Both the position numbers and the translations under genes were made by a program. Positions 23,698-30,752 of a stretch of DNA of 30,752 nucleotides are shown here, piece after piece. The DNA lies in the NCBI GenBank assembly GCA_900754175.1, contig CAAEBS010000137.1, positions 1 to 30,752 on the forward strand. The letters are read 5' to 3'. Below the pieces are notes generated by a model that was not told the origin of the DNA, did no database searches, and saw only the letters and a program-made list of their open reading frames with translations. Position 1 is the first letter of the stretch. Each line of letters begins with the position of its first letter. Origin of the DNA: Clostridia bacterium (lineage in GTDB: Bacteria; Bacillota; Clostridia; Oscillospirales; CAG-272).

Positions 23698-23726
23698 TTG
23701 CAAAAACATATAAAATATTGTAAGAT
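23698..23726 (+). promoter_or_regulatory. Possible internal promoter before the FAD oxidoreductase
   Basis: TTGCAA (23698-23703) and TAAGAT (23721-23726) with 17 bases between, in an A+T-rich 136-base gap, the longest in the cluster. It could start a second transcript covering the last six genes, which would escape the leader attenuator. Confidence 0.5.
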
Positions 23727-23775
23727 TATCGTGGAATTCCCCGAATATTATATTTAAGAAAGGTTTTGAAACCAA

Positions 23776-25167
23776 ATGAAATACGATGTGATCATTGTCG
23801 GCGCCGGACCCGCCGGCATCTTTACGGCAATTGAAATGCTGAAACTGGGAAGCAGGAAGAAAATTCTGATCCTGGAAAAAGGAAAAGCCATTGAAAACCG
23901 GCACTGTCCCAAGAGCAAGACCAAGCAGTGCGTTTCCTGTAAGCCCTACTGCCACATCACCACCGGATTTTCGGGTGCGGGCGCTTTCTCGGACGGCAAG
24001 CTGTCGCTGAGCTACGAGGTCGGCGGCGATCTTCCCACCCTGATCGGCGAGCAGAATGCGCAGGATCTGATCGACTATACCGACAAGATCTATCTGGACT
24101 TCGGTGCGGACTCCCACGTGGAGGGCGTCGGCAACACCGAGGAAGTCAAGGACATCCGCAAGCGTGCCATCAAAGCGGGACTGAAGCTGGTGGACTGCCC
24201 GATCCGGCACCTCGGTACCGAAAAAGCGCAGGACCTTTACCTTGCCATTGAGCATTATCTGCAGAACAACGGCGTGGAGATCCGCTTTGGCTGTGAGTGC
24301 ATCAACCTGATCCTGCGGGAAAAGGACTGCCTTGGCGTGACCGTTCTGGAGAACGGCAGCGAGGTGGAATACTATGCCGATCACACCGTGGTCGCCACCG
24401 GGCGGCGTGGCGCCGACTGGCTGGAAAAGATCTGCGAGGAGCACAGCATTGCCCATCTGCCGGGAACGGTGGATATCGGCGTGCGTGTGGAGATCCGAAA
24501 CGAGGTCATCGAAAAGATCAACGACGTGTTGTATGAGTCCAAGCTCATCGGCTATCCCAAGCCCTTCAAGAACAAGGTGCGCACCTTCTGCCAGAACCCC
24601 GGCGGCTTCGTTTCCCAGGAGAACTATGACAACGATCTTGCCGTGGTGAACGGGCACTCCTACAAGGACCTCAAGTCCTCCAACACCAACCTTGCCATTC
24701 TCTGCTCCCACAACTTCAGCGTGCCGTTCAATCAGCCGATCGCCTATGCGCAGAAGGTAGGAGAGCTTACCAATATGCTGGGCGCCGGACACATTCTGGT
24801 ACAGCGCTTCGGCGATATTCTGGACGGCAAACGCACCTGGCCCAAGGAGCTTTCGCAGTCCAACGTCCGCCCCACGCTTCCCGATGCGGTGGCAGGCGAC
24901 ATCACGGCGGCAATGCCCTACCGTGCCATGACCAACATCATCAACTTCATCCAGGCGGTGGACGAGGTCGTTCCCGGCTTTGCCTCCCAGGAGACCCTGC
25001 TGTACTCCCCCGAGCTGAAGTTCTACTCCAACCGGGTCAAGATGGATGAAAATCTGAACACCAATATCCGGGGACTGCACTGCCTCGGCGACTCCAGCGG
25101 CTGGACGAGAGGTCTGATGATGGCGTCCGTAATGGGCGTTCTCATGGGCAGAAAGCTCTGCGACTGA
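23776..25167 (+). CDS. FAD-dependent oxidoreductase (uncharacterised, COG2509-like)
   Basis: This 463-residue protein has a dinucleotide-binding GAGPAG loop (9-14) and a Rossmann start, MKYDVIIVGAGPAGIFTAIEM. A cysteine cluster, C44, C52, C55 and C59, precedes FSGAGAFSDGKLSLS, and the pattern is typical of a poorly understood family of FAD-dependent dehydrogenases. The C-terminal GLHCLGDSSGWTRGLMMASVMG is the FAD-closing segment. It lies between aroA and aroC. Because chorismate synthase needs reduced FMN, a role in flavin reduction is attractive, but there is no direct evidence; similar proteins occur outside aro clusters. Confidence 0.85.
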   Translation: MKYDVIIVGAGPAGIFTAIEMLKLGSRKKILILEKGKAIENRHCPKSKTKQCVSCKPYCHITTGFSGAGAFSDGKLSLSYEVGGDLPTLIGEQNAQDLIDYTDKIYLDFGADSHVEGVGNTEEVKDIRKRAIKAGLKLVDCPIRHLGTEKAQDLYLAIEHYLQNNGVEIRFGCECINLILREKDCLGVTVLENGSEVEYYADHTVVATGRRGADWLEKICEEHSIAHLPGTVDIGVRVEIRNEVIEKINDVLYESKLIGYPKPFKNKVRTFCQNPGGFVSQENYDNDLAVVNGHSYKDLKSSNTNLAILCSHNFSVPFNQPIAYAQKVGELTNMLGAGHILVQRFGDILDGKRTWPKELSQSNVRPTLPDAVAGDITAAMPYRAMTNIINFIQAVDEVVPGFASQETLLYSPELKFYSNRVKMDENLNTNIRGLHCLGDSSGWTRGLMMASVMGVLMGRKLCD

Positions 25168-25209
25168 ATCCCTGATTTTCCTGAACACAAAAAGAAAGGC
25201 GGTAGACTC

Positions 25210-26325
25210 GTGGCAACCGGATACGGAAAAAATATCAGAATTTCAATCTTCGGCACCTCCCACGGAGAGGAGATCGGCATCCGGGCAACCGGGCTTCCTG
25301 CCGGCTTCTCCTTTGACCGGGAAGAGCTTGCCGCCTTTATGAAGCGCCGGGCGCCGGGGCAGAATTCCCTCTCCACCCCCCGTAAGGAGGCAGACCTGCC
25401 GGTATTCGTATCCGGCGTGGAGGAAAGTACCCTGACCGGCGAGCCTTTTTGCGCCGTTATCAAAAACACTTCTCAACATTCCGCCGACTATGCGGCGACT
25501 TCTTTCGTTCCCCGCCCCTCCCACGCCGACTTTGCGGCAAGGGAAAAGTATGGCGAGGACGTGGATCTGCGTGGCGGCGGGCATTTTTCGGGGCGTCTGA
25601 CCGCCCCTATGTGCATTGTCGGGGGCATCTGCCTGCAATGGTTGCGCACCCGTGGCATCCGGATCGCCGCCCACGTCGGGGCAATCGGGAATATAGACGA
25701 TCTCCCCTTTGACGCAGTGACGGTGGGCGAAAAGGAGTTTGCGCTCCTCGGCGAGCGGAGCGACTTTCCGGTTCTGGATGCACAGAGAGGCGCCGCCATG
25801 CGTACACTGATAGAGCAGGTGCGTGCGGAGGGCGACTCGGTGGGCGGGATTATCGAGTGCGCCGCCACGGGGCTTCCCGCCGGACTTGGCGAACATATGT
25901 TTGACGGGGTGGAAAACCGCCTGAGCGCCATTCTTTTCGGCATCCCCGCCGTCAAGGGAGTGGAATTCGGGGACGGCTTCGCTTCGTCAAGAAAGAAAGG
26001 CTCCGAAAACAACGATCCCTTTATAACCGACGGTACCCGCATCACCACTGCCACCAATCACTGCGGCGGAATCCTCGGCGGTATGACCGACGGAATGCCC
26101 CTGATCTTCCGGGTCGCCATGAAGCCCACGCCCTCCATTTTCAAGGAGCAGGACAGCGTGGATATGCGGACCATGCAGCCGGTTAAACTCTCGATCAAAG
26201 GGCGGCACGACCCCTGCGTAGCGGTGCGGGCGGTACCCGTAGTGGAAGCGGCGGCAGCAATTGCGGTCTCCGATCTGCTTCTGGACGTCCCGGCACCGAC
26301 CGGCTTTCCCACCGGAAAAAAGTAA
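25210..26325 (+). CDS. aroC: Chorismate synthase
   Basis: This 371-residue enzyme makes chorismate from EPSP with reduced FMN as cofactor. Motifs are FGTSHGEEIGI, MKRRAPGQNSLSTPRKEAD, RPSHADFAAREKYGEDVDLRGGGHFSGR, and the later DSVGGIIECAATGLPAG and RHDPCVAVRAVPVVEAAAAI, all standard for the family. The start is a GTG preceded by AAAGGCGG. No flavin-reductase domain is fused, so the enzyme is monofunctional and needs an external source of reduced flavin. A perfect 8-base-pair hairpin overlaps the stop codon (26324-26342) but is not followed by a T-run. Confidence 0.96.
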   Translation: MATGYGKNIRISIFGTSHGEEIGIRATGLPAGFSFDREELAAFMKRRAPGQNSLSTPRKEADLPVFVSGVEESTLTGEPFCAVIKNTSQHSADYAATSFVPRPSHADFAAREKYGEDVDLRGGGHFSGRLTAPMCIVGGICLQWLRTRGIRIAAHVGAIGNIDDLPFDAVTVGEKEFALLGERSDFPVLDAQRGAAMRTLIEQVRAEGDSVGGIIECAATGLPAGLGEHMFDGVENRLSAILFGIPAVKGVEFGDGFASSRKKGSENNDPFITDGTRITTATNHCGGILGGMTDGMPLIFRVAMKPTPSIFKEQDSVDMRTMQPVKLSIKGRHDPCVAVRAVPVVEAAAAIAVSDLLLDVPAPTGFPTGKK

Positions 26326-26363
26326 GCTTTCGCCGAAAGCTTCGGAAAGGAACCGACAATTTC

Positions 26364-27593
26364 ATGAAACTGAATTCCGGGCATACGGTCAAGGCAAGCT
26401 ATATCGGCTACCTGACCCAAGCCATTACCATCAATTTTTCCTCTCTGCTCTTTGTCAATTTTGAAGCACAGTACGGGATCTCACTCAGCAAGATCAGTCT
26501 GCTGATTGCCGTCAGCTTTCTGACCCAGCTTCTCGGAGACGCCTTTGAGGCAAAGTTCTCCGCTCATCTGAACACCCGGGTATGCGTGGTACTTGCCCAC
26601 GTGTGCGCCGTGGTCGGAATGACCGGCTTTGCCTGGCTTCCTGATCTTCTGCCGGACCCCTTTATCGGGCTTATGATCTGCGTGATCATTTCGGCGATCG
26701 GCGGCGGCATCATCGAGGTGCTCATCAGCCCTATCGTGGAGGCTTGCCCCACCAAGGAAAAGAGCGCCGCCATGAGCCTGCTCCACTCCTTCTACTGCTG
26801 GGGACTTGCCGGCGTGGTCATTCTCTCCACCCTGTTCTTCCACTTTGTCGGAATTGAGCACTGGCAGATTCTTGCCTGCCTGTGGGCGATCATTCCTGCG
26901 ATCGGCGCCGTGGCATTCTGCTTTGTGCCGATCTACGAGCTACCCGAGGAGGACAGCGAAAACACCCCGGCGGAAACCGAGGGACACCGTTCCCGCTTCC
27001 TGCTCCGCTCCGGCATCTTCTGGTGCTTCTTTATCATCATGTTCTGCGCCGGCGCCGCAGAGCAAGCCATGTCGCAGTGGGCGTCCGCCTTTGCGGAGTC
27101 CGGACTTGGCGTGTCGAAATCGCTCGGCGACCTCCTCGGTCCCTGCGCCTTCGCTCTTTTCATGGGCTGTACCCGTCTGTTTTACGCCAAAGCAAGCGCA
27201 AAGCTCAATCTGGTCCGCTTCATCACCGCATCTTCGGTGCTGTGTATCGTCGCTTATCTGATCACCGCCCTTGCCCCCGTCCCGCTGGTCTCCCTGATCG
27301 GCTGTGCGCTGTGCGGACTTTCGGTCGGCGTCATGTGGCCCGGCACGTACAGTCTGGCTACGGTAAAGATTCCTTACGGCGGCGTCCGGATGTTTGCCCT
27401 GCTTGCCATGGCAGGTGACATCGGCTGTCTGGTCGGTCCCACTGCCGCAGGCTGGATCGCCGACCTTTGCGGAAACAATCTGAAGGTATCCTTCGTGATC
27501 TCCACGATCTTTCCGCTCCTCATCATCATTCTCTGCCGTGCCATTTACAAGACCTCCGGCGGCAAAAAGAAAAAGAACACAGAAAATCGTTAA
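26364..27593 (+). CDS. MFS transporter
   Basis: This 409-residue protein has about 12 hydrophobic helices, the major facilitator layout, with a central charged loop (about 195-215) and a basic tail. The start MKLNSGHTVKASYIGYLTQAI and the later SAIGGGIIEVLISPIVEACP resemble FucP/GGP-type sugar:proton symporters more than drug pumps, though I would not name a substrate. Its location between aroC and pheA suggests transport of a related compound such as an aromatic acid or amino acid, or simply a hitch-hiking gene. A GGAAAGGAA site lies 13 bases before the ATG, rather far. Confidence 0.82.
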   Translation: MKLNSGHTVKASYIGYLTQAITINFSSLLFVNFEAQYGISLSKISLLIAVSFLTQLLGDAFEAKFSAHLNTRVCVVLAHVCAVVGMTGFAWLPDLLPDPFIGLMICVIISAIGGGIIEVLISPIVEACPTKEKSAAMSLLHSFYCWGLAGVVILSTLFFHFVGIEHWQILACLWAIIPAIGAVAFCFVPIYELPEEDSENTPAETEGHRSRFLLRSGIFWCFFIIMFCAGAAEQAMSQWASAFAESGLGVSKSLGDLLGPCAFALFMGCTRLFYAKASAKLNLVRFITASSVLCIVAYLITALAPVPLVSLIGCALCGLSVGVMWPGTYSLATVKIPYGGVRMFALLAMAGDIGCLVGPTAAGWIADLCGNNLKVSFVISTIFPLLIIILCRAIYKTSGGKKKKNTENR

Positions 27594-27618
27594 AACTATA
27601 TAAAAAGGACGAAAAAAC

Positions 27619-28764
27619 ATGGAATTGCAAGATTTGCGTCAAGAGATCGACAACATTGACGGGCAACTGGTAAAGCTGTTCGTCGAGCGGATGAACGTAT
27701 CCGCCCAGGTTGCCGACTACAAGCGGGAGCATGGGCTTCCCGTACAGGACCCCGCCCGTGAGCGTGCCCTGCTGGAAAAGGTCTCCGCTCTCGCCGGTCC
27801 GGAATTTGAGTGCGATGCGCACACGCTCTACTCCACCATTCTGGAGCTTTCCCGCTCCTATCAGCACCGCCGGATGGGCACAGGCTCCAAGCTGTACCAC
27901 GAGATCACCGAGGCGCTGGAAAGCACGCCCAAGCTTTTTCCGGAGCGTGCCGTGGTTGCCTGCCAGGGGATCGAGGGCGCTTATTCCCAGATTGCGGCGG
28001 AAAAACTGTTTGCCATGCCGCACATCATGTTCCTTTCCACGTGGGAGCGGGTGTTTGACGCCATTGACTCCAATCTCTGCCGTTACGGCGTAATCCCGAT
28101 CGAAAACAGCACTGCCGGCTCGGTAAACAAGGTCTACGACCTGATGATCCGCCGGAAATTCCATATTGTGCGCACCGTCCGGATAAAAGTGGACCACAAT
28201 CTGCTTGCCAAACCCGGCGTAAAGCGCTCCGAGATCCGTGAGATCTTCTCGCACGAACAGGCGATCAACCAGTGCTCCGCCTTTCTGGCAAGTCTCGGGA
28301 ACAACGTAAAGATCACCCGTGTGGAAAACACCGCCATGGCGGCGGCGGCGGTTGCGAAGTCCGACCGGAGAGACGTTGCCTCTCTGTCCTCCCGTGCCTG
28401 CGCCGGACAGTACGGTCTTTCGGTGCTCGCCCCCTCGGTGCAGGACAACGGAAACAACCACACCCGGTTTATCTGCGTTGCCAAGCATCTTGAAATCTAC
28501 CCCGGTGCCGACCGGACGACGCTGATGATCGTTACCCCGCACAAGCCGGGGGCGCTCTACCGGATCCTCGCCCGCTTCAACGCTCTGGGCATCAATCTGC
28601 TGAAGCTGGAGTCCCGCCCCATTCCGGACCGGGATTTTGAATTCATGTTCTATTTCGACCTGGAGGCGCCGGTATATTCGCCCAAGCTTGCCCAGCTCCT
28701 GTCCGAGCTGGAGCAGGAAAACGACGAGTTCTCCTACCTCGGGACCTATTCGGAAATCATATGA
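27619..28764 (+). CDS. pheA: Chorismate mutase-prephenate dehydratase (P-protein) with ACT domain
   Basis: This 381-residue bifunctional enzyme first converts chorismate to prephenate and then dehydrates it to phenylpyruvate, the Phe-specific branch. Residues 1-85 are an AroQ-type mutase (LRQEIDNIDGQLVKLFVERM). Residues about 105-285 are the dehydratase, with GIEGAYSQIAAEK, IPIENSTAGSV and the catalytic T282-R283-F284. Residues 297-375 are an ACT domain with GALYRIL and ESRPI, the Phe-binding regions in family members. The mutase also serves tyrA, since TyrA here has no mutase. An AAAGGAC site precedes the ATG; the stop overlaps aroE by four bases. Confidence 0.96.
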   Translation: MELQDLRQEIDNIDGQLVKLFVERMNVSAQVADYKREHGLPVQDPARERALLEKVSALAGPEFECDAHTLYSTILELSRSYQHRRMGTGSKLYHEITEALESTPKLFPERAVVACQGIEGAYSQIAAEKLFAMPHIMFLSTWERVFDAIDSNLCRYGVIPIENSTAGSVNKVYDLMIRRKFHIVRTVRIKVDHNLLAKPGVKRSEIREIFSHEQAINQCSAFLASLGNNVKITRVENTAMAAAAVAKSDRRDVASLSSRACAGQYGLSVLAPSVQDNGNNHTRFICVAKHLEIYPGADRTTLMIVTPHKPGALYRILARFNALGINLLKLESRPIPDRDFEFMFYFDLEAPVYSPKLAQLLSELEQENDEFSYLGTYSEII

Positions 28765-30029
28765 AAAAGACCGGATATCAGTCTCTGCGGTGCGGGCTTC
28801 TGGGGGAGCACCTGGGGCACAGCTTTTCGCCCCAGATCCACCGGAAGCTTGCCGACTACGAATACCGTCTGATCGAGCTTGCACCGGATGAGCTGGCGGG
28901 CTTTCTGACCGGCGACGGCTACGATGCGCTGAACGTGACCATTCCCTACAAAAAGGCGGTCATTCCGTATCTGGACGAACTGTCGGACGAAGCGCAACGC
29001 ATCGGGGCAGTCAACACGATCGTCCGGCGTGACGGCAAAAAATACGGCTACAACACCGATTATTTCGGATTTGATTCTCTGATTACCCACTCACAGATCC
29101 CGGTTGCCGGAAAAAAGGTACTGGTCCTCGGCACAGGCGGCGCTTCGCTGACCGTGCAGGCAGTGCTTGCCGACCGTGGGGCAGGCGAGATCACCGTGAT
29201 CTCCCGAAACGGCGCCGACAACTACGGCAATCTGGATCGCCATACCGATGCGGAGGTTATCGTCAACGCCACGCCGGTGGGGATGTACCCGAACAACGGA
29301 GTCTCCCCGGTATCGCTTCGCCGGTTTCCCCGGTGCGAAGGTGTACTTGACCTGATCTACAATCCCGCAAGGACGGCGCTTCTGCTGGAAGCCGAAGAAC
29401 TCGGGATCCCCGCCGAAAACGGGTTATATATGCTGGTGGCACAGGCGGCGTCTGCCTGCGGATTCTTCACCGGCTCTCCGGTAGGAGGCGATGCGGTGGA
29501 GCAGATCACCGCCGGAATTGCGCTGGACACGCAGAACGTCATTCTCATCGGGATGCCCGGGTGCGGAAAATCCACCGTCGGGCGTGAGATCGCAAGGATT
29601 TCCGGTCGCCCCTTTGTCGATGCGGACGAAGAATTTGTCCGCCGCTATTCGGTGACCCCTGCCGACGTCATTACCGGCGAGGGAGAGGAAAAGTTCCGGC
29701 AGATGGAGCACACGGTTTTGTGCGAGTTGTCGAAAAAAAGCGGGTACGTAATCTCCTGCGGCGGCGGTGCGGTGACCCGGGAGGAAAATTACGCTCCCCT
29801 GCACCAGAACGGTGTAATCCTGTTTTTACAGCGGGAGCTTTCCCGCTTATCCACTGACGGTCGCCCGCTATCCAAGGGGCGTTCGGCAGAGGAGCTGTAC
29901 CGGGAGCGCATAGACGCCTACCGGCGCTTTGCCGACCTTGAAATTACAAGCACCGAGGTTGTGGAAAAGACGGCTACGGCGGCACTTGACGCCATTGCAC
30001 GCAGACAAATTCCGGAAAGGCAGGTATAA
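28761..30029 (+). CDS. aroEK: Shikimate dehydrogenase-shikimate kinase fusion
   Basis: This 422-residue protein joins two consecutive steps. Residues 1-250 are shikimate dehydrogenase: GEHLGHSFSPQIH, Lys64 in NVTIPYKK and Asp100 in NTDYFGFD as the catalytic pair, and a VLGTGGASLTV nucleotide loop. Residues 258-422 are shikimate kinase: Walker A GMPGCGKS at 264-271, the DADEEF aspartates, EKFRQMEH, the SCGGGAVT loop and DGRPLSKG. Both active sites look complete. The name aroEK is descriptive. It overlaps pheA by four bases and aroQ starts five bases after its stop. Confidence 0.95.
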   Translation: MKKTGYQSLRCGLLGEHLGHSFSPQIHRKLADYEYRLIELAPDELAGFLTGDGYDALNVTIPYKKAVIPYLDELSDEAQRIGAVNTIVRRDGKKYGYNTDYFGFDSLITHSQIPVAGKKVLVLGTGGASLTVQAVLADRGAGEITVISRNGADNYGNLDRHTDAEVIVNATPVGMYPNNGVSPVSLRRFPRCEGVLDLIYNPARTALLLEAEELGIPAENGLYMLVAQAASACGFFTGSPVGGDAVEQITAGIALDTQNVILIGMPGCGKSTVGREIARISGRPFVDADEEFVRRYSVTPADVITGEGEEKFRQMEHTVLCELSKKSGYVISCGGGAVTREENYAPLHQNGVILFLQRELSRLSTDGRPLSKGRSAEELYRERIDAYRRFADLEITSTEVVEKTATAALDAIARRQIPERQV

Positions 30030-30034
30030 AACAG

Positions 30035-30460
30035 ATGAGCAAAAAGCTATTGGTCATCAACGGACCAAATCTGAATCTTCTGGGGATCCGGGAGCCGGAC
30101 ATTTACGGCAGGCAGGATTTCCATGCGCTTGAAAACTATATCCGTTCCTGTGCACAGGAGCTTTCGCTGAGTGTGTCCCTGTTCCAGTCGAATCATGAGG
30201 GTGAGATCGTGGACATCATTCAGTCGGCATACGGTGTGTATGACGGAATCGTTATCAATCCCGCCGCCTATACGCACACAAGCGTGGCAATTCTGGATGC
30301 CCTAAAAGCGGTCGGGCTTCCCGTCGTGGAAGTGCATCTTTCGGATATCCAGAGCCGGGAAGAGTTCCGACGCCATTCCTACGTGTCCCTCGTGGCGGCA
30401 AAGACCATCTGCGGTCTCGGCTTTGAGGGGTACCGCAAGGCTCTTGAATATTTTGCCTGA
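30035..30460 (+). CDS. aroQ: 3-dehydroquinate dehydratase, type II
   Basis: This 141-residue protein forms a small dodecamer and dehydrates 3-dehydroquinate. It carries NGPNLNLLGIREPDIYG with the catalytic Tyr24, FQSNHEGEIVD, NPAAYTHTSVAI with the catalytic histidine, and EVHLSDIQSREEFRRHS. The length is typical. It is the last gene of the supercluster; a hairpin and repeat block start 12 bases after the stop. Together with the upstream genes it completes the seven shikimate steps. Confidence 0.97.
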   Translation: MSKKLLVINGPNLNLLGIREPDIYGRQDFHALENYIRSCAQELSLSVSLFQSNHEGEIVDIIQSAYGVYDGIVINPAAYTHTSVAILDALKAVGLPVVEVHLSDIQSREEFRRHSYVSLVAAKTICGLGFEGYRKALEYFA

Positions 30461-30471
30461 GGGGGTGTGGC

Positions 30472-30503
30472 GGGGGAAACTTTTCTGAAGAAAAGTTTCC
30501 CCC
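30472..30503 (+). terminator. Long hairpin 12 bases after aroQ
   Basis: GGGGGAAACTTTTCT (30472-30486) pairs perfectly with AGAAAAGTTTCCCCC (30489-30503). It matches the hairpin after atpC (236-267) in sequence, orientation relative to the upstream gene, and distance from the stop. It lacks a T-run. Confidence 0.55.
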
Positions 30504-30594
30504 GAACCCCTTTCAAAAGACTTTAGGCAAGGGAAAGGGATATGGGTTGCCGGATTGGTTTACCGTTACGGGGGTATGGTGCGGGATTTAGTCT

Positions 30595-30752
30595 GTGCGC
30601 TCGACGATTGGAGATCCCGACCTACGGTCGCCCTCCGGGTTCGACTCCGGGCTTCGCCCTCCGCTCAGGATGACACGAGGGGTGGAAGTGGTGCGCCGGG
30701 GTTGGTGCGCTCGACGTTTGGAGATCCCGACCTGCGGTCGCCCTCCGGGTTC
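30595..30752 (+). repeat. Intergenic repeat, right copy (about 1.4 units)
   Basis: A unit starts at 30595 (GTGCGCTCGACGATTGGAG) and the next at 30705, a period of 110 bases, running off the window. Each unit carries GGAGATCCCGACC, CCGGGTTCGACTCCGGG and CGCTCAGGATGACACG. It is the inverted counterpart of the block at 1-149. The segment between hairpin and repeat (30504-30594) also matches the left end, including TTACCGTT followed by CGGGGG. No gene was found in 30461-30752. Confidence 0.85.

Noticed and set aside
26324..26342. Hairpin at the end of aroC as a terminator
   Set aside because: AAGCTTTC/GAAAGCTT is perfect but short, with no T-run, and the MFS gene follows 38 bases later in the same direction.
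30636..30656. tRNA-like T-arm (GGTTCGACTCC) in the repeat
   Set aside because: The acceptor, D and anticodon arms are missing; the resemblance is limited to an 11-base core inside a tandem repeat.

Overview
The window looks like a chromosomal segment of a Gram-positive anaerobe of the Clostridia type. The reasons are TTGACA/TATAAT-like promoters, AGGAGG-like ribosome binding sites, clostridial-style citrate synthase and aro genes, and a moderately high G+C content. No rRNA, tRNA, CRISPR array, phage gene or transposase was seen. Both ends lie inside copies of the same intergenic repeat, in opposite orientation, so the segment may be an assembly contig broken at repeats.

Layout. (1) 1-279: repeat block and hairpin. 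(2) 280-6553, minus strand: F1Fo ATP synthase operon in the order atpB-atpE-atpF-atpA-atpD-atpG reading as B, E, F, A, G, D, C. No free-standing atpH exists; instead atpA carries an N-terminal piece that looks like the C-terminal domain of the delta subunit. A promoter and a structured, terminator-like leader lie upstream. (3) 6838-9125, minus: citrate synthase and a LicD-family transferase. (4) 9294-13663: an AraC-type regulator divergent from a three-gene sugar operon (Gfo/Idh oxidoreductase, sugar-1-phosphate nucleotidyltransferase, NahK-like sugar 1-kinase), with face-to-face promoters sharing their -10 region. (5) 13758-19011: a DUF4838-like protein, then a GT8 glycosyltransferase with a 1023-residue membrane protein that joins GLUG-like extracellular repeats to a GT-C (GT87-like) glycosyltransferase. 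(6) 19120-30460, plus: a complete aromatic amino acid supercluster. A strong promoter is followed by a 20-residue leader peptide with six Tyr and three Phe, a pause-type hairpin, and an intrinsic terminator ahead of aroF. Then come aroF, tyrA, aroB, aroA, an FAD-dependent oxidoreductase, aroC, an MFS transporter, pheA (chorismate mutase-prephenate dehydratase), a fused aroE-aroK, and aroQ. (7) 30461-30752: repeat block mirrored from the left end.

How the parts work together. The aro cluster encodes all seven shikimate steps to chorismate and both branches toward Phe and Tyr, lacking only a recognisable aminotransferase. Its control can be read from the DNA: ribosome stalling on Tyr/Phe codons of the leader should prevent the terminator in front of aroF, and the enzymes add allosteric domains (ferredoxin-like domain on AroF, ACT domain on PheA). 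The two strongest novelties are this Tyr/Phe attenuator governing a whole shikimate supercluster and the delta-alpha fusion in the ATP synthase operon. A correction to the order for clarity: in transcription direction the ATP synthase genes are atpB, atpE, atpF, delta-atpA, atpG, atpD, atpC.
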